Source: Phlebiopsis flavidoalba
Taxonomy: Eukaryota > Basidiomycota > Agaricomycetes > Polyporales > Phanerochaetaceae
Assembly: GCA_035772785.1 (NCBI GenBank)
Contig: JAOCPU010000017.1
Location: 62,001 to 126,000, forward strand
Length of the DNA: 64,000 nt
Reading direction: 5' to 3'
The stretch's first letter is position 1, and the number at the start of each line of letters is the position of its first letter. This document shows positions 24,241 to 38,540 of this stretch, piece after piece. The notes under the pieces were generated by a model that was not told the DNA's origin, ran no database searches, and saw only the letters and a list, made by a program, of their open reading frames with translations. Position numbers and translations under genes: made by a program.

Positions 24241-26657
24241 GGCTAGATTGGGCGCAGCGTAGATTTCAGGCGGACTTTTGAATTCTCCCGCTAGTATGTG
24301 GGTCCTCGGTCTCCGCAGACGTGGACGTCTCTATCGCTCTGTCCCTCTTCCTCCCACGGACGACCCGCCGGCGACGACCACGATGAATGTCGAGCACCTG
24401 CTGAGGCACACAACATATGCCTCTGCGCGTCGTTTTTCTACTTTCTCCCTGTAACCATCGTCTATCCTGTATTGCTGTGGGCATGTCCCCCTACCTTTCT
24501 GCGCACACCTCCGAGTCATCCCACGTCCCACTTCCGTCTCATTCTGCATTGCCAGGACATGAGTTCGGCCCAGTGCGTTTACATAAAAGGCAGGCAAGCG
24601 AGCTGTGTCTGACAGTAATGTCGGTGGTTCAGAGCGATAACGCGGCCGCCAGTCTACTGTCGCTGTCTTCGCGGCCGAGAACGCTACTTTCCGATATCTA
24701 TCCCGCAGAGTTCCGCGACCAGGCCATCTCCTCTCGCCACGGAAGTTTCAATGGCTCCGGAACCTGTCGGTCGGCAGCCATAACACGACGGCCAAGGTCC
24801 ACAACGTCAATGAAGCAGCCGCCGATTGTCTTCGACAGGACAGATCAAGCGGCGGCTCAGGCGACGCTAGGGAGGCTACCAGCGCGGCCTTCGTGCGTAC
24901 CTCGTAAACCATTTCTTTCATCAATGACGGAACGTGCTCGAACCTGAATGCCTTGCAGGCCTCAACTCCTGCAGACTGCTTCGGCGTGCCCTGAACGCGC
25001 TTTGCGACAAACTGAAAAGCCCTGGCTTGGGTCGCCCCCACCCCAGGCAGTGCCTCAGACGTCAACTTCGTTTGCCTCGTCCATTTGGTGTAACATGCAT
25101 TTCGACGGGTCGCTGCTGACACGGCAGCTACCCCATCCAGCAAAAGAGGAATAGCAGGCCTGCAGACGTCTCGAAAGCAACCTTCAAGTCGAGCTGACCG
25201 GCGGCGGCATCCACCATCAAGAATGGGCAAGAAACGTGAACTATTTTCAAGTGCGAAAGCTGTTCCAAGGGGGGTACATCTTTGAAGTCGACTTTTCTCA
25301 TCTATGCAGCCCAGTCGGACTCATACTTTGAATACAGATCTATCGCCATTCCTTCATTAGTATGCTCATCAAGCACCGCTGGGAACATTCTCCTCACTGG
25401 CGTGAAGCGTCAAAGCTCAATGCTCAGTAGGGTGCATCAGCAGGTGCAGCTATTCTGGAGGATGTACTGGACCTAATGGTCCCCATATCGCGAGGCCTTC
25501 CTTACCCAACTTGCTAGGCGGCGGCTATCTTGATCGCACTATGTCCCCCACACAAAGACGTAGGTGGTGTTTCCTTAACCTGAGGAAGACCGATTTCGCT
25601 CTGGCCATCTTTTTTTGTCCCCAGCATGCTTCCTATTGCCATCCGGACACTGCTAACGGCACTCCTCAAGCATGCAAAACACCTCCCGCTGCTCTGCGCC
25701 GATCTGCACTGGAGACACTACCCCCTGACATTCCGCACATCCAGCTCGGTCCCGGCATCTGCTCTGTCCATGTCAAGGCCCTCCTCCACTGGGGCCCACG
25801 TATGCACGACTACTCTATACCAACCTCGAGCGGAATCACCCACGTTCGTCCTGGTGTGGTTAGCGTCTCCACTAGCTCTTCTCCCTGCACCGACAAGGAC
25901 CGGCGCTCGTCAACAGGGATACGTACCCGCGACGGCAGAGCCCTGTCCGCGTATCGTCCGACCACGCGGGAGCCTCCTCGTCCGCTCGACTACCACTTAG
26001 CGGGACAAGTCTCGTCGGCAGGCCGCAGGCAGCTGGTCGCTGGGCGGGGGGCGACTCCTCCGTGGCGGTCGGACTGCTTCGGCCCGTCCACGCCCAAGAG
26101 CGACGGAAGACGAGAACGGTTAAGTCGATGTGGACATCGACGGCGCGACGTACGAGTACAACAGCCAAGCGGTACGGCTTCGGTGTCAAACTGCGGCGGC
26201 TATGTGAGGTGGTCGGGTGCGCGCTAGCGGGTAAATAAAGACGAGGGTCGACGGTTGTTCTGTGGGTGGTTGACCTCCGCGACGAGAAAGACTTGAGGAA
26301 GAGTGGAAGGGTGAGTGGAAATGGGAAACTGTAGGCGGTATTATGCCGTGCTTGGTTCTTGTTTGCCTTGTTTGGTCTTTGCTTCTCTGGAGTCACACAC
26401 TATCTTTCCGATTATATATACTGTACGGCGATGGTCATGGACTCTTTTCCGTACATCTTTTTCCTGGTTTCAAGTAGGGTCAGTGTACGTTAAGATCTAG
26501 GTGGATTTATGCTGCTGTGCTATGATATCGTATTTGCTTAAACGCGTCTAAATATGTAGCGTGAACTGGGCTTTATTTTCCAAACCGCCGGTTGACCACA
26601 TTGTCAAAATACAAAGCGTGAATTTGCGGTTCATGTGGTACTGAAAGACCTGCCAAA
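24241..26657. other. Unassigned region with coding-like segments
   Basis: Several plus-strand stretches read like exons but I cannot name a family. They are about 25195-25300 (ELTGGGIHHQEWARNVNYF then VRKLFQGGYIFEVDFSHL), about 25435-25500 (AAILEDVLDLMVPISRGLPY) and about 26125-26170 (VDVDIDGATYEYNSQAVRL). Between them lie Ser/Pro/Thr-rich frames. A single unknown gene with many indels is plausible; separate degenerate pieces are equally possible. The last 300 bases are the promoter side of the Qc-SNARE gene. Confidence 0.3.
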
Positions 26658-27662
26658 ATGGGGCGGGGCGCATCATGGGAGCTGCGTCCGAACAATCTTG
26701 CCCAGCGACGGACCTGCGCAATGCCAGAGGCTCCGCATCCTCGACCACCATGGCCACGCTCGCCAAAGCTCACCTCCCTCTCGACACAGACCCTCTCCCT
26801 CCTGCTTGAACGCCAGCGCCTGCAGGGACGCTCTCACCAGCGGGCAACGGCAACTCGCTCCACCTACCGCAGATCACGCGCAACCTCACCCAGCTACGGA
26901 AAATGGTGTCAGCGACCTTGAGGAGCGAGAGGGAAACACAGAGGCCGTACGTTTGTTGAAGAGCCAGTATGAAAAACGCATGAGGGGGATGCTCGGTGCG
27001 GACGCAGACGCGGCTGGCATACCAAGGTTCGGTCTTTCTCCTTCAGGGCAGCTAGCTTTGACACTGAGAGCGACGATGGATTCCTCAGTCTGCAGCAGAC
27101 CCCCGCCAGCGACGACTTCTGCGAGTCCCGCCGCGTCATCCTCGTCGCTACCTTCCGTGTCGCCGGTGCCCCCGCCGGGCGCGGCGCACGCACACGACGT
27201 ACACTCGGACGAGGCGCCCTATGCGCCGTACACAGATGACCCCGAGGCGGCGTACCCTTCTGCGGATGCGATGCTGCAGACGCAGCGCCAGAATGATGGA
27301 GGAGCAGGACCAGCATCTCGACCAGCTCGCGCACTCCATTGGCCGGCAACACCACTTGTCACTGCCAGATCAACGACGAGCTCGATGTGCATCATGGGCT
27401 GCTGGAGTCGATGGGATGAGGAGCTGGACCAGACAGGGAATCGATTGAGCCAGGCGAGGAGAAAGCTGTGACAAGGTTGCCCGGAATGCGAAAGAGAACA
27501 GTACGTGAACATGTACAACATTCTTACTGACTGGGGTGGGGGGCGTGGGGGGGGGGGGGGTGGGCCGTACTATTGTTTACTGACGGCGTAGTAGGTTCCA
27601 CCGTGATGATAGGATTGATCATTTTCATTTTGCTTATTCTCATCATTGTCTTCAAAACATGA
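26658..27662 (+). CDS. Qc-SNARE (Syn8/Tlg1-type syntaxin)
   Basis: This is a tail-anchored Qc-SNARE that supplies one helix to four-helix bundles driving endosomal or Golgi membrane fusion. The N-terminal helical part has LTSLSTQTLSLLLERQRL and TRNLTQLRKMVSDLEER, then AVRLLKSQYEKRMRGMLG (about 26940-27000). A low-complexity Ser/Pro segment and an acidic linker follow. The SNARE motif runs about 27295-27490: MMEEQDQHLDQLAHSIG, RQHHLSLQINDELDV, GLLESMDEELDQTGNRL, then KVARNAKEN. The ionic-layer Gln falls in SLQINDEL. After an intron with a long G run (about 27490-27594), the last exon gives a single membrane anchor (MIGLIIFILLILIIVFKT) and TGA at 27660-27662. The start is uncertain; 26658 is the first ATG in frame with the N-terminal helix. 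Frame changes occur near 26830, 26925, 27290 and 27365. Confidence 0.87.
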
Positions 27663-28255
27663 CACTACTCATCCCCACGACATCGGCCTTGGTTTGTACG
27701 GCTACCGGTATATACCTCATGCTCACTAGTATTATAGTGTAATATCTAATTCGGATGCATTCATACACGGAAACTGAATCGTTCTCGTGACGTGCTGCGT
27801 CACGAACTTTGCGTATGGCTCTCCGTGGTTTGTGATACTGCGAGGTGCTTCGATTTTCCCAGTATACACAATTCTTCCCGACCGACTGAGGCCGATGCCG
27901 AATTCCGCGCGGAGAACCATGTCTAGTAATGTTTCCGTTTGATACTGTTCAAGGTCCACCAGCTAAAGCCTCCTCCCGCTCGCCGGTCTCTGTACATATC
28001 TTTGACACTAGCGGTCAGTTTCTTATTTCATGTGTCTTTGATCTTTACTCACTCGCGATCTGCGATAAGTCTCGACTCTTTTTGTAGGACACGTGGATAG
28101 GGAAAGCTGTGTGTCGAGTGTACCCTTGTGTGTCTTGGTAAGTCCCTGGTCGATGGTGTTGTGTGTGTGGGTATACCGCTTATCCAACGGCACTGTCTTA
28201 CTAACATGTGAAGCCGTGTCGGTGCTGAATAACCGGTCAGATCTTTTCGTACAGG
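27663..28255 (-). other. Intergenic with a possible small minus-strand coding exon (27732-27959)
   Basis: A minus-strand frame ending at 27732 reads VDLEQYQTETLLDMVLRAEF, then GIGLSRSGRIVYTGKIE and AKFVTQHVTRTIQFPC. Its composition is protein-like, and a splice-acceptor-like TTTAG precedes it near 27963-27967. It could be the last exon of an unknown gene read divergently from OYE copy 2. No family is recognised and no start is evident. Confidence 0.3.
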
Positions 28256-28262
28256 TATATAA
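28256..28262 (+). promoter_or_regulatory. TATA box of OYE copy 2
   Basis: TATATAA lies 72 bases upstream of the start codon at 28334, followed by a C/T/A-rich leader with CATCATCATG near the start. Confidence 0.6.
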
Positions 28263-28333
28263 CTCCCGGCCAACTACGACCGCTATCTCAACATCCTTTC
28301 ACCATTCCATCCTCCGCCACATCATCATGGACT

Positions 28334-29784
<1,451 letters not shown>

Positions 29785-30461
29785 AAGGTCCTCAGAAATG
29801 AAATGATTTTCATGCCTGTAGCAGTGAGCAGACGTACATAAGTATAGAGACGATAAAAGGCCTTTCTTTCTCGTTGCACAAAATCGCCATGAAGAATCAC
29901 AACATGCATTCAAAGGTGCGAACTCAATGACAAAAACCGAATAACTGATCTCATAGATCTCAGCCGCTTTGCAAAATGACGAACTCACTGAAGAGTTCTT
30001 CATGCCTCAGCTTCGGGAAGCAATACTACCAGATAGGCCCAAAAATATTGGCCTCCTTGGTTTCTATCACTACCCACTCACACGCCGGCTGTGCAAAAGG
30101 TTCCCAAAGGTGTTTCCTGCATTCTCTAGATTCCCACAACTGTGGGCCATGGGCCGGCTATCACCCAGGACTACCACATGATTTCATGCCCTCTATAAGG
30201 CTGTGAGTTAGGCTGCTTACAGTCTCGCGAGACATACCTTCTCAGTGTGAGACCGCCTCAACTTGCGTGAGGATGAGCTGTCAGAATTGGGCTCTTGAGG
30301 ATGAGTGCCTTTTTTAGTACAACACTATTATTATCCCACGTAAGAAGCCTTATCTAGGCACAGCACCGAACACGAGCGTGCGTCATCTTACGGTGCTCCG
30401 TGAACTCCATGCATATAGACCTCCATCCACTGACCATCATCCTTAGGTCATCAGCAAAGCC
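29785..30461. other. Intergenic between tandem OYE genes, with palindrome
   Basis: This contains the 3' flank of OYE copy 2 and the promoter side of copy 3. A perfect 12-bp palindrome GTCTCGCGAGAC lies at 30222-30233, followed by further GTGAGACC and TGAGGATGAG elements to about 30305. The elements recall the 7.0-7.2 kb palindrome-rich stretch. CATATAG near 30412 is a weak TATA candidate. No gene was found. Confidence 0.5.
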
Positions 30462-31848
<1,387 letters not shown>

Positions 31849-32199
31849 TTCACTACTTTTCCCACAACTACGCATTTTGGACATTTCGTTGCAAGCGAAT
31901 GGTTGAGCTGCGACTATCTGCACCTTACGTCGTGACATTTTACTCAAAGCCCTGAAACTGTTCCAGTATAAGCATGATAAATGTGGCATTGGCACAGGGG
32001 CCCATTTGTGATGATTACCTCGTGGGGCTGCGCGATGCGCATGAAGGTTCTATGAAAATTGTCTGAATCAGCCAAGGCATACTGTAGCAAAAATGGCACA
32101 CATATCACAAGAGCAGGGCATACAAACAAGTTTGAAGTTAACTTCTCCCGAAACTCGAATGATAATAAAAAAAAAGCTTTTAAATAATCCATTAATTGG
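31849..32199. other. Intergenic, no gene seen
   Basis: This is the AT-rich 3' flank of OYE copy 3, with A-runs near 32168-32175. No frame or RNA was found before the tRNA. Confidence 0.5.
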
Positions 32200-32204
32200 A
32201 AAAA
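32200..32204 (-). terminator. RNA polymerase III terminator of tRNA-Glu
   Basis: A run of five T on the minus strand starts one base past the tRNA discriminator base, the usual Pol III stop. Confidence 0.8.
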
Positions 32205-32205
32205 T

Positions 32206-32288
32206 CTCCGATACGGGGAATCGAACCCCGAGCTATCGCGACCATCACGCATGAAAGGCGATAATGTTAGCCGTTACACCATATCGGA
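32206..32288 (-). tRNA. tRNA-Glu (UUC) with an 11-nt intron
   Basis: A full cloverleaf can be drawn on the minus strand. The acceptor stem TCCGATA pairs with TATCGGA, with discriminator G. The D-arm is GTGT/ACAT with loop AACGGCTA. The anticodon stem ATCGC/GCGAT encloses a loop with anticodon TTC (plus-strand 32253-32255). The T-arm is CGGGG TTCGATT CCCCG. Eleven extra bases (32241-32251) follow position 37, the canonical nuclear intron site, so the transcript must be spliced by the tRNA endonuclease. Total length of 83 equals 72 plus 11. The identity elements and G discriminator fit glutamate. Confidence 0.95.
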
Positions 32289-33609
32289 TTACAAGTCTGG
32301 TGGCCTTCATCAGTGATACTCTATATCGTGTCCGCAGCCGATATTGACCCCAGCGAGCGGTTTGCCCAACACTCTTCTCTTGTTTCTCATGCATAAATCA
32401 CAATGTATGTATCAATAGTCGAGTGAAAACTTTCGGGCAGCCACTGCTCTTTCACTCATTGTCAGTCTCAAGCTCTTTCTCAATGACGGTTTGGTACGAG
32501 GTTATCATCATAGGACTCGGAGGTTTAGTGGGCTAACACGGTTGGGTTAGCCTATTGACACGAATGCCTGTATGACCGATGCCTAGAGATGCAGTAGTGG
32601 TCATCATGAGCTGTACGTGCCCTAAAGGATATTCCCAGTCCCAAAACGGGTCCTACATCTTGACCGAGTTGATTAACTCTGCACTGTAGCACAGCTGTAA
32701 CTAGATCATGTAACTTTGCATTTATAAGTTCTTGCATAGTCGCAGCGCAATCTGAGAACCTAAGATCTCGTGTAAGGTAGCGAGTAATAGACTTTAATGT
32801 CAGAATGTCACCAAAGTGGACACGGAAGGCAAAATGTAAATCGGTGAATTTACTCGAGTTCGCCTGACTCGGGTTATGGTAAGGTTAAAGTCTGAATCAT
32901 TGACCGGCGACTTGGACTTCCGCTGATCCACAAACTGTTTCCGACCTCGACTCCCTCCGTCTAGCATGTGAGCCCGTTACACCCGTTCGTAATTCATGCT
33001 GTTCGCATTACTCACGTTCATCTGACCGACGTCACTTACGTACGCAGGCACGATGACAGTGAGAACATCTTGCATGACTAACACAACATGAGTTTTAGCG
33101 GGTCATCAAAATCGTATGTATTGCGTAGCTAATCGTAACTAGATTGCGAAACCATGTACCTAACGTATCTAGTTCGTGATCTAACCGTAAAGACCGTGAA
33201 GGAAGGAGTTGTCCGTGGTATAGTACTGTGGACAGGATAGCATCAGAGACGTGGGAGACGAGATACGAGGAACGACGAGAGAGCCGAGTCGGGAGCCTGG
33301 CGGACACAAAATAAGAGCAATAACAACAATGTGCTACACGGGTAGACTGTCAGAGGGTATAGAGGCCAGCACGAGAGAGAAGAGAGAAAAACAGACAGAA
33401 AACTAGATAGCCGGGTAGGGTAGGGGATTAGATGTTGTCGCAGAGTGTAAGCGGGGCAGCGCACGGAGAGTGAGAGGCCGCTTCGGGATATGTGGGAGCA
33501 GAGCAGGTCGAGAGAAAGCAGCAACAAGAGATAACGAGGCGGAAATGGAGAGGAAGAGAATCGGAACTGGGGACAAGACAGTCAGCGACAACACTCGGGA
33601 CCCGAGGCA
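32289..33609. other. Intergenic; purine-rich stretch 33230-33600
   Basis: No gene was recognised. The last third is purine-rich on the plus strand (GAGAGA- and AAGAGA-type), so the minus strand gives Leu/Ser-rich shadow frames that are not believable proteins. Confidence 0.5.
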
Positions 33610-35455
33610 TCAAACGCTGCTCACCGTAGTATCTACAGGGGGATTACGCGGCGAAGGACGAACGCGGTAAGATAACCTGCCCATGCTGCACTCGTCAATC
33701 AATCCGAAAGCAGGGCTGCGAAAATCAGACAAGAGCAAATGGAGAAACTGTCCCCCTTTGTGACCGAACGGCCCATCTATGACGGGTTCGCGGAAACTGG
33801 AGTTTTGTACCGAAGAGGTGTACGCCCCATGCGAGAAAACGCTCTGGGCAAAGCCTGAGCGGCAGATGCGGTGGTTCTGGAGCGAACCATAGGAGGTGGA
33901 GATCTGGGGGCAGATGGGGGATGAAGTGCGAGCCCAACCCGCCGGTCGGGGGGCTAGAAGCCTCAAAGTTGGGTATCCATCGCTGGATGAGCGGCACACG
34001 CTTAGCATCCTTCTCTGCCTTTTGTCTCTCACTCTCCTTGTGATTTGTCCCCTTTTGAATCTGGTCTCGTCAGAGCTGGAGCCGCTCGACGTCGATCGCA
34101 CCATTTTGAGAGGCGCGACGGCGTCGAGACAGAACATCCGGCGTGAACGAAGCTCGGGGCGAACGGGAGAAGCGGGGGTATTGGAGCGTACCGCCGGTGT
34201 AATAGCGAGCGTGAGATCGTAAGTAGGAGGCTGAACAGAAGCCGACCTCGTGTGGTTTGAGGAGTCGAGGCAGCGAGAGTCTGGCCGTAAGGGGAGAGTG
34301 AAACGGAAGGAGCGCGGCTATATGGGGTAGGTGATGTCGGGGACGTTAGCCCGAGACCGCGGATCAGAAGACGTCGGAGATGTGGGAGCGGCAGTCTGGG
34401 GCCGCGGAGGTGAAAGCGGTCCATTGCTCTGTAAGGGGACGCGAACAGGACCTCGGAGGCGGCGTCGTTGGCACGTTGAGCGATGGCGCGATCGCACCCC
34501 GGACTTTGGCTTTGTGTGTAGTCTCGGAGCGGAAGAGACTGACATTCCTGGGCCATCTGCGAGTATTCTGCGCGCTAGACAAGAGGGAGACCGAGTCAGT
34601 ACCTGGACAACCCGACAAACCCGCTGGCAAAGCACACGTACCAGACTGAGGACGAGTAATAATAGTCATCAGTGTATTGCAAATAGAACAATGGTGATCT
34701 GCTTACCTGCGCAGCTCGGCCTCAAGCTTGGTCTTCTTCATTTCGGCCTCCTCGAGTTGATGAGTGAGCTGTGCCTCCGTCTGTTTGGCTGCCTTGGTTG
34801 ACTCCGAATGAGAACTTGATAGTTTGAGCAGGATGGCACGTAAAAGGAGCGCATCCACTGAGCTCCAGGGATGAGGTCTGAGGCGGCAGTTGGTCAGCAC
34901 AGCCGAGGCTGAGTCATGAATGAGAGACTGCACGCACCCTGTCGCGGGGGCTTGACTTTGGAGGACAGCCAGTCCTGCAACTCCCTGTGTAGCGTAGAGA
35001 CCTCTTTCGACTGAACACTTCTTTCCCGCCACCCTAGCCACCTTATATTCGAGTTTTTTCGCATTGTTCCCTCGACTTCAGGCCTGCTGAGAGGGTGTCT
35101 TCACCGTCAGATTCGACGATAACTTCGTGGATGCCTGCGCCGCGTGGAGTAGACCAACCGCTGCTGGAGGGAGTGTAGTCGACCCGCATGATGCGGATGG
35201 AGTCGCTGGTGAACACATCTCGGCAGAAAGGACAGCATGGTGCGCGTTTGGGGAGCTTTTATCGATAATGTGGTTGCAGCAGATTTGAGACATAGAATGT
35301 GTCCTGGAAGGGGGGGCAAGAGTCGCATGAGAACAATACCTTCCGGGTCGCGGCCACAGGGTACTCACCGCAAGGAATGGAATGAGGAATAGTTTGTGCG
35401 GTCCATACTCTTCTGCACAGACGTCGCAGAGCGATCCAGGACTAAGGGCGATCAT
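33610..35455 (-). CDS. RING-finger protein with coiled coil (probable E3 ubiquitin ligase)
   Basis: The start at 35455 gives MIALSPGSLCDVCAEEYGP, the first CxxC of a C3HC4-type RING. PHSIPCG follows once one base is adjusted near 35390. After an intron (about 35305-35368), (G)HILCLK, CCNHIIDKSSP and a CPFC-type pair supply the remaining zinc ligands (about 35220-35300). A segment SDSIRIMRVDYTPSSSGWST comes next. Further exons contain a heptad-like coiled coil (TKAAKQTEAQLTHQLEEAE then KKTKLEAELRR, about 34700-34800). The C-terminal half is Ser/Pro/Arg-rich and disordered, with several frame changes, so the gene end is only approximate. RING plus coiled coil implies an E3 ubiquitin ligase or scaffold, but no specific orthologue is recognised. 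Confidence 0.65.
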
Positions 35456-35537
35456 AGTGACCGACCTTATCGTGGATAATGTAGCTGGAGGTAGGAAGGG
35501 GATGTCATTAGGCATTGTCAGAATCACAAGAGACCCG

Positions 35538-35545
35538 TATTTATA
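35538..35545 (-). promoter_or_regulatory. TATA box of the RING-finger gene
   Basis: TATAAATA on the minus strand lies about 83 bases upstream of the start codon at 35455. Confidence 0.55.
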
Positions 35546-38540
35546 TCGGCCAGGCAAGTGCGGCGCCGCAAGGTTCCGGGCCCGGCTGCCAGAAATGGAC
35601 ATCAACAAGCACAGCCGTCCTGCCGCTGCGTGTACGCCAAATTTTCGAATACCCTTTGCCCTCCTGAGGACACGAGGAAGTCGCGAGGAGCAGACTCTGT
35701 GACTCACCTACTCTGCAAGGGTTTTGGGAGCCTCCAACAGCTTCAGTCCGAGTCGTCCTCCACTCTTCGCGTTGTTTAGGGGCGAATGGGTGGCGAAACC
35801 ATAAATTGTGCTTGCAAGGTCGTTGCTCGTGCGAACTGAGTGCAACTACAAATGAACCTCCTCCCTGGTATGAACTCCAGAGATTGTGTTTGCAAGACGA
35901 CTCGGACGGGGCAAGCGTTCGTGGGGGTTGTTGAGAGTCAGAAACAAAACCGTTTCGCAGTCGGCGCATGCCGACGACAGCGTCGGGACATTTTAAACTC
36001 CGCCCGAACTGGGCAAGGGTTACCAGGAACAACGGACTTTCACCGATCATTCCAGGTTAGCATTTTGACCCATTACTCCTTCAAGTTCTTCCCCTGTCTG
36101 GACTGCAAGGGCGCTGGCAGCCTGTGCATGCAGGTGGCTTCATTCTCGGGTCGTCTATGCCTGTGGTCAATGAAGGCTTTCATTGACGATCGCGTTGTGA
36201 GCATCCTACCCCGCACTCACCCCTACTCCTCCACGAACTGGCCCCGAAACGGAACCAAATGTGCACGGTTCTTCCATCTGATCATACTTTTACTTCCGCG
36301 CTCTTAGGTTTAAAAACCTACATCTAAACATGCAAAGCCATCGTAAAAAGATTGGGCATTTGACGTAGTGCAACGTGTTTCATGACGCTGCCCAACAGCT
36401 AACATCAAGCAAGTTTAATCCGGAGTCCGTCTCAGACAGTCTATCTGCAGCGCTCGCCGAATGGAGACTGCCCGAGCCCGGGGAGGCTGAGAACGCATGG
36501 GAAGGGCCACCGCCGAGTTCTGACTGTCTCCGAGCCGTGCGCCCGGAGAGATGTATCGGTGTGCGGGTGCGGTGCATGTCCCATGTCCACAACTTCTTGT
36601 CGCCGGTCTTGGCCCAGCAACAGGGGCACCCGCAGTTTGCAAACTAGGCTATATCGTACGTACTCTCAGAGTACAACCCACCCACACGCTCCTCGCCTGA
36701 CCGCTGCGGCTCCTTCTAGCCACGACCAAGAATCCACCATCGGCGCAGGACGTAAACGTACACCTCCCCATCCTGGTGCCCTACTCACATACTCGGACTC
36801 TCCACTTCTCGTCCACGGACGGAGCTCCGCCGCCACAATCGATACCCCATTGCATCGCATGGGACGTCCGGACCATCCACGTTCTCCGCATTACCTCGCT
36901 TTAATAGCTGTGGGATTATAGGCGAAGGCCTGTCACTCCCATCCGAGTGATTATCTTCACAGAGATAGATCTGAGATGTTGTGCGCACGCGATCCGAGTG
37001 GCGAAGGGTTCTGTCTATGGGAACGCACTTGCCGTGTGTTGCCCTGACGTAGTGGGAGAAGACGCGAAAGGCACTGAACGTTCACAAAGATCTCACATCT
37101 CTCGCAACGATAATCACACTAAACGGGCACGATGAAGAGATCAATACAATCGTCATTCATTCCCCGGCCCTGGTACCAGGCAGTGCATTCAACGCTATAA
37201 TGGCGCGTGTGCTAGTGGTCATGCACGCCTTTCTCCAAATGCTCTCGAGTGCCACTTCGCGGGGGGCGGGATGGTACTGATCGTGGCGATTACGTGCTCA
37301 TTTGTGCGCGCGAGACAAAAGCGCAAGGAAGGGCTCATCGCACGCTCAAACAGGTAGGGTGTGGCGGACGTCCTGGTGCCTTACGTTACCGATGAGCTTC
37401 ATGCTACTGTGCAACCCGAACATCGACTTTCATTCGCGTCGAGAGACTTTCATCTAGCAAATCAGCAGCGACGAGCTTGCCCAAATCTGGGGAATGAAGG
37501 TCTCCCCCGCGGCTGCGGGGGATCTACTTCATGGACGATTTCGTGCTTATTTGCTCTCACATTCGGCTAAAATTGACATTGTCTAGGAACGCCCGAGAGA
37601 CGCGTTTGCACGTGTAAAACACGCACATCTTTCGCTTGTTAAATTTGTGGCCTTATCTACCGCGAACGAGGGTTTCATGTGGCTTATCAGCTATACAGTA
37701 CGGATTGCGACTTCTTGCAGCACAGTACTCAGCAGGCATGGTGGCTTACAAGTTTTTTATGTCCGACGACCCGCGTTCGGAAAGGCCAGTGTGCGCAAAA
37801 AGAGCGCTCCAGAACGCTTCGGCTTTCAGCTAGGACGGCAGCGATGGGAGATGATAAGCATTGGTTAACATGGCTCCCCAGCCTATTATAAATCACATTT
37901 GAGCTTGCGAGTTGACCGTTGTATCCGCAAGCCGATACATCCGACTAGGGTCGGCGCCTCAGAACGCCACAAAGGGGTTTGTTAAGCGCTGGAGCGGCGT
38001 AGGTGGCCGCGGACTTGTGGTGGCGTTTCTGTAGTTCGACTAGACTCCAAATGATGAACATCTAATTTTTCCTACTGCTACATGCTACAACGGAAATCAT
38101 GGTTTTCATACCAGTTTTACTTTCCGAATGTGCACCTCTTCAAGTGCTCACTTATTTGGATGTTGACACGCCGGTATTAGGCCACAGGTTTGTTGGACAG
38201 CGCTGGAAATAGAGTTCTTCGACTTGATGACAAACAGATTTTGTTTTTTCCATCACTATACCCAAAAATCGGTTTTCTTGGATACCTAGTCAACCATCTA
38301 GTCTCATAATTCGAGCCTCGGGTAGTTCGGAGGGCGCGCGCCATTATGCCGAAGAAACACCGAGCGCAACAAGCGCGCCCAATTTAAGCGATGACGCAGT
38401 GCCACGGTCCCCCTCCCCGTGCCGAAGCCGAAATAGACCACCGCGAGAAAAGGTCTCCTACCCGTTACACCATTAATTCCACGGCATTCTTGTGTCGTGC
38501 TCGTCGTTCCAAGTTGGCTCCCTCACTCACCACCGTTTCA
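35546..38540. other. Intergenic, no gene assigned
   Basis: This 3-kb divergent interval lies between the RING-finger and GH15 genes. Frames on both strands are short and match nothing known. A 14-base motif ATTGTGYTTGCAAG occurs twice (35805-35818 and 35883-35896). AT content rises after about 37900. No transposon ends or RNA were recognised. Confidence 0.4.

Noticed and set aside
33243..33594. Leu/Ser-rich membrane-like frames on the minus strand
   Set aside because: They are explained by a purine-rich simple-sequence tract on the plus strand rather than by a real membrane protein.
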